In this document: in pieces, positions 10,717 to 21,235 of the stretch
Layout of the letters: every line of letters begins with the position of its first letter
How positions within the stretch are numbered: position 1 is the stretch's first letter
Assembly: GCA_003427395.1 (NCBI GenBank)
Contig: BFEA01000610.1
Coordinates: 562,250 to 595,380 of the forward strand
From: Chara braunii
Lineage: Eukaryota; Streptophyta; Charophyceae; Charales; Characeae
Direction of reading: 5' to 3'
DNA length: 33,131 bases
Notes under the pieces: model-generated
The model's input: the letters and a program-made list of their open reading frames with translations, nothing else
What the model was told of the DNA's origin: nothing
Databases searched by the model: none
Translations under genes and position numbers: made by a program

Positions 10717-11564
10717 AGGATGCCTCTCGGGACTTCAGTCCGCCTGTAACCGGGGGGATGTGAGAGGATCAGGACAGGGATGTGACTGGAGTAGAGCGGA
10801 CAAGGAGGGGCAATCAGCCGACCAGTGATCGGAATGTGCAGGTGAGACATTGGGCAGCACGGACGCGAGCGGGCAGACGACCCATGATCGATGTTCCCCG
10901 GTGAGATTTCGATTTCTGCATTTCGTGATTTTGCCGATTCCTGCATTTTCTCGATTTTTTGTGTTTTTCCTCTCTGCTATTTCTAGTGATTGAGAGGGGT
11001 TATTCTGATTTCGCTACCCTTTGGTCAGTCTACCCTGATATTGATTCCAAGAGAGAGAATCGTGAGCAGGGGATGATCTGGAGAGATTGAAGGGGAGGGG
11101 AGAAGCGCCCCGGATTGCAAGGAGTTGGGCAGAGATTAGATAGGCTAGCTGATGCTGATGGATAGCAGGGGGGATTGAATCACTGCACGAGTCGGGATGA
11201 GAGACCATGCCTGAGGTGGGCCGAGTAGAGGCATGGATAGGAGCGTGAGGATGCACGAGTGAGACATCGCCCCTTCGTCTCGTGTGACTTCGGTCCACCC
11301 TAGGACACATGAGTTGGCGAGCTCGTGTCCAGGTCGCGACGTAGGTGGTAGGCCAGCGATGATGGTACGCTGATCAATCCTCCTTCTTGACATGAGGGTA
11401 GGGAGAGATACGCCAGAGGGCGATTCTTTCCTAGGCCTGTTGACGTCTTGAGGGAATATAGGAGCGATCGGTGGGGGCCTGTCGTGGGGGTCTATGAGCT
11501 CAACAGTCTGAGAGTCAAACACGGGAAAAAGGCGAGTGAGAGAACCGTTGATACTTGATTAGGA
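10717..11564 (+). other. Element leader (untranslated)
   Basis: About 850 bp between the PBS and the first ATG-initiated long frame. No motif recognised. The minus-strand frames of 98-125 codons here have no recognisable content. Confidence 0.55.
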
Positions 11565-13503
11565 ATGGTGTTTATCGAATCGGGCACTCAGATTCATCTT
11601 AGACAAGAGGTCGTCCAGTACGATGTCGTGAACCTACCGCTGGAAGGGAGAAGTAGGTATAGACCCACAACTGAGCGAGGGTTAGTGGTCAGGAAAGGAG
11701 TTTTCGTATGGGTAAGGGTCGAGTGTCAACCCAGGCCCTGTGTGAGGAGGGACAGAGAGAGTAAGCCGCTTGTCGCAGAGGTGAACGTTAGAGTTTATCT
11801 GTCTCCAGATGAGTGGAAGTTCCTAGTGATAGTCGCTGCAAAGGGCTGCCGTGCATTCCTCTGTTTATTGTCCTTTGGTCACAGGTACGGATCTAGGATA
11901 TTTCGGGACCTTTCGGCAGGATCGGACAGTGTAGCCCGATACTCGGTCCGTTACGCTTATGATTGGGAGCGTCCTAGAGCGACTGTCGTTGGCCCAACAA
12001 CGGTACCCAGGTTCCTGACAAGTCTGGTCTATGGGAGAGTAGAGCACCATTGGGCATTGGGGAGGGCGCTCAGGAAGGCCGTCCAATTCAGACCCTCGAT
12101 AGCCGAACTAGCGTGGCTGGTGACTTACTGTTTCGATAGGGCAGTGCCCAAAAATAGGGAGTTGAGACAGGTCTTCTTCAGAATTAGGGCTGAACTCCGT
12201 CAAGGGGCCGTCTCGGGTGAGATAGATAGGGCAAGGATCTTAGACGGGAGCGCCGCAGAGGTCTAGATGCCTCACTACGGAATAGAGCACCCAGTCGAGT
12301 TTTGCCACTTCGATTATAAAGAGCCCGAGTTCATTGGGGAGGATTGAGTGGAATTCACCTTGCCCGGGCAAGCCGCCAGGCGAGGTTATCTGGATAAAGT
12401 AGACAAGGAGTGAAGATCCATCTCATTGAGGCCGGGAGTTTGGCTGCTGGTCGCGCCCCAGGTGGGATGTGAGTTCGATAGGAGAGGCAGGTTAATAGAT
12501 GAGACCCTGGAACTAGAAGTCAGAGGTTTTCTTTACTATCAGTCTTCCGTTTTAGCGGACATAGTATTCCGGGCCGTAGAACGAAGTTAGTGGGATCCAG
12601 TCTTGGGAGTAGTGCCGAGTCTCGACTCGTATACTTGGGTGGACGAGGTAACGGCACGACGTATACTGCAAGAGGAAGTCGACAGGCTTAGAGGTAAGGA
12701 ACGCTGCTACGACAAGGATTATAGGTCCGTAGTGGTCTTGCTCCGTCTGGCTAGAGAGGGTTTCCTGCCCCAGCCCGAACAGGCCTTGAGGCTACTAACG
12801 CCAGTTTTTGTCTCGGAAGGTTTTCTAGGGGGGCTTGATCGCCTGATTGAGGTCCATTGGGCCTTCCTCGATATTAGAAGCCTTTTGAGGAACAGTGACG
12901 AGGATCACGCCTACTACGCTCTCTGGAAGGAAGGGTCCACGTTCGGGAAGTCAGCCTTAGAATTGGTGGAGCTGATTAGGGCTGCCTCACCTAGGGGTCT
13001 GAGGGAGGCACCGAGATACGATCAGTCGGCTGAGTTCTGGACCACTTTGGATAGGGCCCTATGGGAGCCACCGAGCCACCTAGCAGGTATAGCCGAATTA
13101 TACAGAACCCCAGGGTACGATCCGTTGGTTAGGGAAAGATCGCTCATTGAATTCTTCGAACTCCAGACGTACTACGGGACAACAGAGACTGTAGACGACG
13201 AGGACGTGGAGTACGGGGAGAAAGATTGGGACCTAGCTGAGTAGGAACAATTAAGGGACGACCGTGGAGAGTGGGAGGACATCAGAGATTTCCCCGAGGA
13301 AAGGGTAGGATACTTCAGGAGCACGAGCGAAATAAACGATTATGTCGAGGGACGTTGGCCAAGGCTAGGGGTCCGGATGAGGCCTAAACATAACTGACCT
13401 TTTAACAGACAAGGTAGGTTGGAAGAGTGGAGTGAACTAGGGGCTGCCATCGTTGAGCGACCTGGGCATAGAGGCTCTATTATGACGCCACACATCCTTG
13501 ACT
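11565..13503 (+). pseudogene. Unfamiliar retroelement ORF 1, disrupted by in-frame stops
   Basis: One reading frame begins at ATG 11565 and runs about 1.94 kb, broken only by in-frame stops at 12264 (TAG), 12345 (TGA), 12411 (TGA), 12588 (TAG), 13242 (TAG), 13395 (TGA) and 13503 (TAG). Longest intact blocks are 233 codons (11565-12266) and about 214 codons (12603-13244). The product is not recognised. The first block is Arg/Val-rich with alternating hydrophobic stretches; the second is helical in character, with LLRLAREGF and a run of acidic residues at its end. It is neither a normal capsid nor a zinc-knuckle protein. It precedes Gag by 3 kb, an unusual position in Ty3/gypsy elements. A minus-strand sequence at 28668-29780 looks distantly related. 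Confidence 0.6.
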
Positions 13504-13857
13504 AGGGGCAGGGCCTTTCCCTACGTAATCGAGTATTACAGCGCCATAGTGAATGTGGAATTGAAGGAAAAAGTTTATGTGCTAGTGGTCAGATTCGAGG
13601 ACACCGACGAATATAACATAGACTTTTACAATCGAAGAGGAAGGAGGCTGAACGGGGCACTCTGGGGCTGTCGAAACTTGACTGAGACCATAGCTTACGC
13701 CTACAAGAGCAAACTAGAGAAGGAAGGAAAAAGGGTTAGCTTGAGTATAAAACCCAGAGAGTACGATAGAGTGTCTAGTCCACCGATTCCAGATAGTTAT
13801 CTTGACGGAAGTAACTGGGAACCGCTGATAGGCATGATGCTTAGAGCGAGATCCTAG
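13498..13857 (+). pseudogene. Unfamiliar retroelement ORF 2a (first paralogue)
   Basis: 120-codon frame, +1 relative to ORF 1, with no good ATG, so it may have been reached through a frameshift near 13400-13500. It starts with an FPY-x(3)-YY pattern, then VVRF near residue 40, and ends with PPIP near residue 100. The next ORF (13871-14371) has the same ordered landmarks: PY at the start, VRF in the middle, a basic helix-like stretch, then PPVP. I read the two as tandem paralogues. Function unknown. Confidence 0.5.
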
Positions 13858-13870
13858 AAGAAGTAAAGTG

Positions 13871-14371
13871 ATGAGTGAAGGAAGAGGGATCTCGGCTGAA
13901 GAATTGGAAGTAAGAAGGGAGAAGTTTCTCTCAGGTAACAAGCCAACAGAAGAGAAAGTAAATAGCGTATGCGCAACACTTAGTCGCCTAGGAAGGAGAG
14001 AGACAATTCCTTATGAGGTTGACACGTATGAGACAGTTGATAGTGGCTGGGAACAAATACGCCTCTATGTCATGAGCGTACGCTTCCTGGGGACGGAGGT
14101 ATGTGACGTACGAATTTACCTACCATCAGAAAGAGAGGTTGACCTTGTCTACAGTCGATGTTGGGAAAGAGCCAGAGAAGTGGTGAAAGATGAAAGGGAT
14201 AGGTTACTCTCGATAGACAAAGTCGTCATCTGGAGCACAAAGATAACGACTTTTGAGCGGCTACCCAAACCTCCAGTTCCATACGAGGCCCTGACATACG
14301 AGGAAGGCGAAGTGATGGTGAACCTCACGCTACGGCTCGGGGGACCCGATGGCAAAAGGAGGAGGTTGTAG
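13871..14371 (+). CDS. Unfamiliar retroelement ORF 2b (second paralogue)
   Basis: Intact 166-codon frame with ATG at 13871, 13 bases after the stop of ORF 2a. It resembles ORF 2a in landmark order: IPYEVDTY near residue 45, SVRF near 70, CWERAREVVKDERDRLL as a likely helix, PPVPYE near 140. Predicted fold by eye is beta strands followed by a long charged helix. No known domain recognised, no transmembrane segment or zinc motif. Its end overlaps the ATG of the next ORF by 23 bases. Confidence 0.55.
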   Translation: MSEGRGISAEELEVRREKFLSGNKPTEEKVNSVCATLSRLGRRETIPYEVDTYETVDSGWEQIRLYVMSVRFLGTEVCDVRIYLPSEREVDLVYSRCWERAREVVKDERDRLLSIDKVVIWSTKITTFERLPKPPVPYEALTYEEGEVMVNLTLRLGGPDGKRRRL

Positions 14372-14741
14372 ATCAGGAGGTGGAGACATAGTGCGAGAAA
14401 GGCTCTGGCGAGAATTTCATAGGAGGACCTCCGACAACTTGCTCCGGCTTCTAAGAACATGGACTCGACAGGATCTGTGTGCTATGGGAACATTGATTTG
14501 TAGGAGGATAAGATGTCCAAGAACTGGGAGGATTGAGATCAGGAGAGGGGCCGACTGCCTTGAACAACGAGAGAGAGAGCTGTACCTAGATACAGGCCTC
14601 TTCGGAGTAGAAGGCGAACATGAAATAAAAGACATTAGAGGAAGGCTAATGGGAATCCTAAGGGCAGTTAAGAATTATACTGCAACTAAAGAGGACTGCA
14701 ACAGAAGAAAGTGCTTTGAAAAATATTATTATCAAGGTTGA
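14349..14741 (+). CDS. Unfamiliar retroelement ORF 3, basic and helical
   Basis: ATG at 14349 lies inside the end of ORF 2b. The 130-residue product begins Gly-rich (GGGCRSGGG) and is otherwise rich in Arg, Leu and Glu with four scattered Cys (CRR, CPR, DCL, DCN). The Cys are not spaced as a CCHC knuckle. It could be a nucleic-acid-binding or structural protein; that is a guess from composition only. Confidence 0.45.
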   Translation: MAKGGGCRSGGGDIVRERLWREFHRRTSDNLLRLLRTWTRQDLCAMGTLICRRIRCPRTGRIEIRRGADCLEQRERELYLDTGLFGVEGEHEIKDIRGRLMGILRAVKNYTATKEDCNRRKCFEKYYYQG

Positions 14742-15297
14742 GAGTGCAACTTAGAAGAATGCGGGGGGCGGTGACTGATGAAGAGGAAGTGAATAATGTG
14801 TCCTTCGCCAGGACTATAACTTCGATTATTCGGATCCGAACCACTAGAGCGTTAGATACACTAAGTTGTCAACGATTGGCACAAGAAGCTATAGAGCGCG
14901 AAAGGCCGAGGGCATTGGCAAAAGTTAGAACAGAGAGTTGCATAACCTACAGTGTGATGATCTGGACCGAATGATGGATGAGGTGCGAGATAGAGAACGA
15001 CGAGACAATCCGCGAAGCGCGAACCCACGTGTGAGAGGAAAATATGCAAAGATTTATGTCGTCCTTGAGATATACTTAGACCCCATTGAGAGGAAGGTGG
15101 AGGACTTGCTCGCAAGATACCAAGACTGGTGTGGTTCTACGAACAAAGCTGGGATAGATAGACTAGAAAGAAGCGTCGACCGCCTAGTTGCAATTTACAG
15201 AGAAGAAAGGGAGAAAATTATAGGATGGCGAAATGAATTCATTGCCAGACTCCTAAAGCAAGTTCAAGAAGAACCTAACCAGGAAAGGGATGGTTAA
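14738..15297 (+). pseudogene. Charged helical ORF fragments (two frames)
   Basis: Two overlapping frames, 14738-14974 and 14938-15297, carry Arg/Glu-rich helical sequence and change frame in their overlap. The second contains ATGs at 14971 and 14974 and ends in KQVQEEPNQERDG. Probably one decayed coiled-coil-like reading frame. No homology recognised. Confidence 0.4.
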
Positions 15298-15751
15298 TGC
15301 TGAATCTAGAGGAAAAAAGTTTAGTCTCTCGACCAGAGCAGAAAACGAAGGGTCTTTAGTGCGAGTCCTAGTGGAAGCAGTACATGATGAACAATTAAAC
15401 CAAGAAGAGGAAGCTGAGTGTGCCACAGAAGCGGTGATAGAAGCCAGGAAGTGTATCATCTGGAAATCTGCGGGTGAGCTCTTCCTACCAAGAATACAAG
15501 TCCTCACTCTGAATTTTGAAGGTCAAACGGTCTCGCGCACCTTGAGAGAAACAATAACTACATCTATAGAAAAGTTAAGAAACGACGTCCGAGCTCTTGG
15601 GGAACTCTCGAAGGTAGTAGTTGATGGGATGTCCTTAAGTATGTTGGAGGCAAACTCACGCTACCTGCAAACCGCATTAGCTACCGCCTTAGTCATGAAA
15701 GCTGAAGGAAAAGACGAGGACTGCTTTTCAACGCGTTGCAAGAGCTGCTAG
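15290..15751 (+). CDS. Unfamiliar retroelement ORF 4, probable coiled coil
   Basis: ATG at 15290 overlaps the preceding stop (15295-15297) by 8 bases. The 153-residue product is rich in Glu, Ala, Leu and Ser, with heptad-like runs such as ETITTSIEKLRNDVRALGEL and ALATALVMKAE. Coding seems to continue past its stop in another frame (15739-16068), suggesting decay at the 3' end. Likely a structural segment upstream of the capsid. Confidence 0.4.
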   Translation: MVNAESRGKKFSLSTRAENEGSLVRVLVEAVHDEQLNQEEEAECATEAVIEARKCIIWKSAGELFLPRIQVLTLNFEGQTVSRTLRETITTSIEKLRNDVRALGELSKVVVDGMSLSMLEANSRYLQTALATALVMKAEGKDEDCFSTRCKSC

Positions 15752-16083
15752 AACAATCAACGGAAAAGGTTAACGTCGCCTTGAATCAACTTCTGGAGGA
15801 CTGAGATAGAAATATGGATGCAGAAGGAGCCTACCTATCAACGATAGGTGGCGAAGTCAAAACACATTAGTCAAGGACGAGTAGCTCAGTTAGAAAAATG
15901 GGAACTGACGTTGGCAAAGACGCGGAAAAATTAAGGAAGACCCTATGAGAGTTAGATACTAGAGCTACAGAACTCGAGGAACGGACCTCCAAGAGTGAAG
16001 GTTGGAGGAAAGAAATTTTAAATAGGAACTGCGAAATTCTCGGATCCCGGAATAAGGGAACCATATAGGGAAACCATGAGTGA
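15739..16083 (+). pseudogene. Coiled-coil segment before Gag, stop-riddled
   Basis: One frame with Leu/Glu heptad-like sequence (LDTRATELEERTSKSEG near 15952-16000), interrupted by TGA 15802, TAG 15868, TGA 15946 and TAG 16066 and finally ended by TGA at 16081. That last stop overlaps the Gag ATG at 16076. Confidence 0.45.
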
Positions 16084-16951
16084 ACCTTACAGAATGGCGT
16101 ACGCACCGGGCTCTTACATGTCCCCCTTCCTAGGAGCCCAGGCATTCCAATTACCGGTGCTATCCGGAATCCAAACGATCTTCACAGGGAAGAACGTATC
16201 AGAATTCTTAGATGACTGGGAGGTACTGAGAATGAGGGCAGAATTGAACGATCAGGAAATGATTATAAACCTCCTCCACCATACAACCCCCAAGATAGAT
16301 CGGAAAGTGAGAGAAGTCATTCCGGACAACTGACGTTGGCTAACGTTAAGAGAAAGGGTTACCAGAATCTTCTCATGCGATGAGACCTCCTATTCGATAG
16401 AAGATCTCAAAGAGATGAAAAAACAGGAGGACGAGAGTTTGATGACATTCGCGAGAAGGTACGATAAGGCTTCGAATCCTCTGGTAGAAGGGGGATTTAT
16501 GGGGGAAATAGAAAGATGCGGAATATTCCTAGGATTTCTATATCGGAAAAAACGAGAGAAGATTATGAGGGATCTTCCCTCTTAGGTGACTTTTAGCCTA
16601 GTCAAAGTCTTGGCCCATGACACCGAAGGCCAAAGTGCGAAGGCACACCTCGCGAGGGTCCTCGATAACCTAGGGAAAGGAGTAACTACAGAAAAAGGGG
16701 GAAGAAAATCGCAATACGAGGATAGGAGACCCAAAGTTGAAGGAAGGGACACCTACGCGAGCTCACCTAGAAGAGGGGATTCAGCCAAAAGCGAGGGCGA
16801 ATGGAGGAAAGGAAACAAGAGCGACTGGAAAAGAAATGATGCGGAATGAGGAACATCCAAATGGTCTAATACCAAGGATAACAGGTGGAGGTCAAAAGAT
16901 GAGATAGAGGCTAAAAGGCCAGACAAACGAGAAGAGGAACTGACAAAATAA
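16076..16951 (+). pseudogene. gag: Gag capsid-like region, Ty3/gypsy
   Basis: Frame opens at ATG 16076 with a Pro/Gly/Tyr/Met-rich N-terminus. It is followed by IFTGKNVSEFLDDWE (about residues 38-52), the usual start of the retrotransposon Gag domain in fungal-type gypsy elements. Capsid-like sequence with WLTLRERV and SLMTFARRYDKA continues. In-frame stops occur at 16331 (TGA), 16583 (TAG), 16847 (TGA) and 16949 (TAA). The C-terminal part is Lys/Arg/Asp/Glu/Ser-rich. I see no CCHC zinc knuckle. No frameshift is needed across Gag and protease, so this was probably one Gag-Pro polyprotein. Confidence 0.8.
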
Positions 16952-16960
16952 ATAGAAGTC

Positions 16961-18016
16961 ATGAAAGCAACAGTGGAAAGACTGCAAAGTGGTAGTCAGA
17001 GGAAGGAAGAACCCTCTGCTCGGCCTGCACGTGAAAAAGAGGACCCTAGGCTGAAGCGAACCTGGAACGAAAAAACTTGCATCGACTTTGGAGATGCACA
17101 ATCCCCTAGAAAAAGAACGACAAAAAAGTTTCAACTGAAAAGCTCGCTGGACGAAATCGATTTAAGAGATTCCTTGAGAAGGGTCATGGATATGCCAATC
17201 CCTATAACCCTCAAGGAATTCATAGCAGGTTGTGGCCCAACGAGGGATGAATTAATAGGTACGATGAAGAAAACTAAAGTACCGCTACCAGAGACAGCTT
17301 CTGGACAACAGAAGGAGGAGGTGAAAACCTCAGTCCTAACGACACAAAATGAAGAATGCAAACGAGTAGAGACCAGTGAAGGCGAAAGCGACTACTTTTA
17401 CGTCCTTGCTAGTGGAAAGCTCAACGTCACTGTGAGTGGCATAGGGATGGAAGCTATAGTCAACGACGGATCCGAGTCCACCGTTTGTGAGGACAAGGTG
17501 GCCAGAAACCTTGGCTTAGAGGTAGACAGGAGCCTAGCTATGACTATGATATCCGCTAACAAACTCAAGCAACCTGGGCTTGGGGTATGCCACAAAGCCA
17601 AGATTGTAGTCGCTGGAGTTCAGGTCATTGTACCCGTTTTTACAGTTGAGCACTGTTCGTCAGAAATAATCCTTAAAAGGACATGGCTGACACGGGTCAA
17701 CGCCACCACCGAAAATAAGCGGGACGAAAGTCAGACGGTTACCATAGACGGACCTCAAGGTAGCAGGGTTACCTTGAATACCGTGAACGAATTTGACAAG
17801 CGTCATAAGATTTCATTGCAAAATAGAGGATGACTAAACACGAGAAGTTGTCAAATGATATCTGAAGACCTCACACTGGGACCTCATAAAGTGAGAGGAA
17901 AAAAGACTGACGTTGAGGACCCAGAAAGTAAGTATGTGGTGGACGGAACAGTCTATGCGAAAGAGGCTGACGACGAGGAATTCGGTGGATGTATAAACCT
18001 ATCTTTTTGGGGGGGA
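16961..18016 (+). pseudogene. Protease region of Ty3/gypsy polyprotein
   Basis: Continues the Gag frame: 290 codons to TGA 17831, then open to about 18055. Around residue 170 it has VNDGSESTV, comparable to the DDGSE-type aspartic protease motif in fungal-type gypsy elements, with the catalytic Asp at 17465-17467. Beta-rich sequence and an EIILKRTWL segment follow, as expected for the end of the protease. The N-terminal 100 residues are charged linker. The reading switches to the -1 frame at a G7 run (18009-18015), where RT coding begins. Confidence 0.78.
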
Positions 18017-18037
18017 TTCCCCCACACGGCGGGGGAA
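18010..18037 (+). promoter_or_regulatory. Candidate -1 ribosomal frameshift site
   Basis: The heptamer GGGGGGA (18010-18016) has the canonical X XXY YYZ phasing in the protease frame (GGG at 18011, GGA at 18014). It sits exactly where coding shifts by -1 into RT. A perfect hairpin TTCCCCC/GGGGGAA (18017-18023 with 18031-18037, 7-base loop) starts immediately afterwards. The missing spacer is atypical, since 5-9 bases are usual, so a simple homopolymer indel is the alternative. Confidence 0.45.
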
Positions 18038-19188
18038 AGGGATACAAAACTGTAGCCCAAAAAGTCAAGCCAACTGCGGTCAGTCGTGATAGGACCGGGG
18101 AAATAAGGATCACTGAAGAAGAAATTACTCTGATGATCAGAGAACGAAAGGTCACTAAAGGGCAGAGAATTACTGAAGACAGGATAAATGGAATAGATAC
18201 AAGCGACGAAAATATAACAGAAAAGGAGAGAGAACTCATAATAGAGACATTAAGAGCATGCGATAAGGCAGTAACCTTTTGTGACGCAGAAAGAAGGCGA
18301 ATAGATCCGCGATATGCTAAGCCTGCAAGAATGTATACGGTCCCTCATGTTCCATGGAATGATGCGGGATGGAAGTGTGCGCAAAAGGAAAAGGAGATGA
18401 TAGTAGACTTCCTGAAGGAGAAGATAAAGACGTTTGTAGCGGAGCCCTGTGAAAGCGTTTACGCCAATCGGTGGTTCTTCATAAGGAAATCAAACGGAAA
18501 ACTACGATGGATACAGGACTTACAAAAGACAAATAAGGTCACAGTGAGGGACGTTGGGTCCATCCCAAACGCGGATCTCCTATCCGAGGGCTCAGCCGGA
18601 CGTTCAATTTACTCAGTCTGCGACCATTTCTCGGGCTACGATGAGATACCGCTAGACTACCAAGACCGACATCTAACTGCGATGCATACATCGTTAGGGT
18701 TAGTCCAAATGATGGTGGTGCCGATGGGCTGGACTAACGGTGTCGCAGTCTTTCAGAGAGCGATGGTCGTCGTTCTAGGGGAACTCACACCAAACTTGGT
18801 AGAGGTTTTCCTGGATGAATTCCCCATCAAAGGACCATACGAAAAAGATGAAACAGAGGTGAGACCCGGAGTGAGGAAGTTCGTCGCCACCCATGCTGAA
18901 GATATCAAGAAAGTACTAATGAAGTTAGAGGACGCAAACCTTACGGTAAGCGGGACAAAAAGCAGATGGTCAGTCTCATTTATAAAGATACTGGGATATA
19001 TCTGTGACAAGGATGGCAGACGGCCGGACCCGACAAATTTAGAAAAACTTATGAACTGGTCCACTCCCCTACGACACATCAGTGACTTACGCCAGTTCCT
19101 AAGGGTGATCGGATTCTGGAGGAATTTCATAAAAGGGTACGCTGGGAAGGCCGAGTCTTTAAAAAAACTATTGCGCAAAGGAGTAGAG
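18017..19188 (+). CDS. pol: Reverse transcriptase domain, active-site variant
   Basis: Open frame 17989-19191 without internal stops. After a charged linker it shows the RT fingers/palm: HVPWNDAGWK, NRWFFIRKSNGKLRWIQDL, the first catalytic Asp in VCDHFSGYDEIPL (18622-18624), VVPMGWTNGVAVFQRAM, then EVFLDEFPIKGP (18802-18837), and the thumb start WSTPLRHISDLRQFLRVIGFWRNF. The motif order matches the lineage common in basidiomycetes, where this site reads F[IV]DD.P[IV]KGP. Here the second catalytic Asp of xDD is Glu (18817-18819), so polymerase activity is doubtful. The domain is otherwise nearly complete. Confidence 0.92.
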
Positions 19189-19905
19189 TAAGAATGGACG
19201 AGCGAATAAGAAAATACAGCCAAAACGCTAAAAGATGAGTTTAAAGAAGGAGGTCAAGTCCTCGGAGTCCCTTACTTCGAAGACGAGGAAAATGGGTCAT
19301 TCGTGGTATCTACGGATGCGGGACCTGCCTCCGTTGGTGGAGTCTTGACTCAAAAGGATTAGGACGACAACGAGAAGCCTCTCAGATTTGAGAGTAAAAC
19401 CATAAACGCCACCGAAAGGAACTACTCACAGTTTAAGAAAGAAATTCTAGGAGTGTTACACTGTTTAAATATTTTCCGACATTATATTTACGGGCGAAGG
19501 TTCGTACTGCGGGTCGATCCGACAACGATGACAACTGTCTTACAAAAAGACTTCTCATTGACAGACCCAACGATCATCAGGTGGTTCATGCATATAAGGA
19601 TGTTTGACTACGTAGTAGAGCGAATATCCGGGGCTAAGAATTCAGTTGCTGATGGCCTCTCGCGAATTCCACTACAAGATGGACACCTACGGTCGCCTAG
19701 TGGTATTGACAAATTTTTACAAATGAACATCAGTTTCTTAAAAATGGAGCCCAGTGCAGAAAAAACTTCCTTATTCCTTGAAAATTTATACATTGGCAAG
19801 TATCATAAGATAGAACGTTATCTTATAGGTGAAATCGAGTTAGATGACAAGCTTAGGAAGGAAGCTCAACATTATTGCCTTAAGGCAGGGCACCTCTTTA
19901 AAAGA
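19189..19905 (+). pseudogene. pol: RNase H domain of pol, stop-interrupted
   Basis: Same frame as RT, interrupted by TAA 19189, TAA 19207 and TAG 19360. RNase H landmarks are all present: STDAGPASVGGVL (catalytic Asp 19315-19317), FKKEILGVLHCL (Glu), FVLRVDP (Asp) and KNSVADGLSRIP (Asp). This is the usual gypsy RT-RNase H arrangement. A 1-base frame change near 19905 separates it from the integrase. Confidence 0.88.
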
Positions 19906-21235
19906 CCACCTAAGAGTGGTCTGTGATGAGAACGGGCGTCGGCAGGTAATAGCGAAACTTCACGAGGGCATCGTCGGAGGACATAGAGAAGTAAAAGGAA
20001 CCTTTGAAAAAATTAGGAACCTCTACTGGTGGGATGGTTTATATAAAGACGTAGAATCATACTGTCTGACATGTGTAGAATGTCAGAAGAGGGTTGTAGT
20101 CAAGTATAAAGAGCCCTTGTTCCCTTCCTATCCGACAACAATAGGCCAGAAAGTTCACGTAGACTTAGTTAAGATGCCCAAGGGAAAAGGAGGGATGAAC
20201 TACATTATGGACATTAGAGACGACTTGACTGGATTCGTGGAGGCATATAAAAAAACTGGTAAAGCAGTTAGTGGATATTTGACTGAATATATCACTTGGT
20301 ACGGCTGCGTAGGGAAGATCGTCATGGATAGGGGATCGGAGTTTATGGCTAAGGAAGTCCAAGAATTGCTCCAGAGAGCGGGAATACGAGTATCACTATC
20401 CACGGCATATCATCCTAAAACTAATGCTCCTGTAGAAAAGGGGCACCAGTCTCTAGTCAACACGCTCGCTAAATGGTGCGAAGGAAAGGTGAAGAGCTGG
20501 CCGAAGTATTTGAGACTCGCCGTCTGGGCAGATAACATTACGGTTCGCTCAACTATGGGATACCCGACCTATACCTTATGGTTCGGAAGACATTGTCCCT
20601 TACCTATAGAATTTCATATCGACTCTTGGCAGACGATTGACTGGGAAGAGATCTCGACTAGGGAGTAGTTGCTGGCCGCAAGGATCAAACAAATAGCCGA
20701 AACTCTTGAGAATAGCATCTTAGGCACCATAGAGAGGCTAAAGACCCAGAGAGGAAAAGAGAAAGAAAGATGGGATAAGAATCTTCGGGTCAGGCAAGAA
20801 GGGATACCTACCGGGAACCTAGTCCTACTCTATGACTCCTCATTAGAGAGAACATGGACAGGGAAGCTAGCAAACAGATGGATGGGGCCCTACCGATTGG
20901 TCAAAAAACTAGAAGGCGGAGCCTACTTGATACGGGAATTAGACGGCACAAGATGGAAGGAACTGGTGTCTGGAGCCCGCTTAGAAGTATTTAAAGACCG
21001 AAAAGAGGCTACTCCATGTCCGGATAAAGGTAAGAAGAAGGATGAGGTCAATAAGCACCCAGAAAAGAGTAAGAAGAAGGTTGAGCACTTAGATCAACCT
21101 ATCGCAACAACCACTTCGCAAGTAGGGGAGACCCCAAATCAACACTTAGAAGAGTCTACGGCTGCATCCACTTCTGAAGTAGGGGAGTCCTCTAGGCGAT
21201 CTTTGAAAAGGATACAAGAGAAAGTCCTAGGGGTC
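19906..21235 (+). pseudogene. pol: Integrase, Ty3/gypsy
   Basis: HHCC zinc finger: His at 19961 and 19982, Cys at 20072 and 20081 (CLTCVEC). The catalytic core has Asp 20162 (VDLV), Asp 20327 (VMDRGSEF) and Glu 20435 (PVEKGHQ). The last two are separated by exactly 35 residues, the canonical D,D35E spacing. The C-terminal part has the GPY-type module (WMGPYRLVKKLEGGAYLIREL), then a Lys/Glu-rich tail with two copies of a TSQVGE/TSEVGE phrase. In-frame TAG at 20666 breaks it between core and C-terminal domain. The 275-codon core block itself is intact. Confidence 0.9.
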
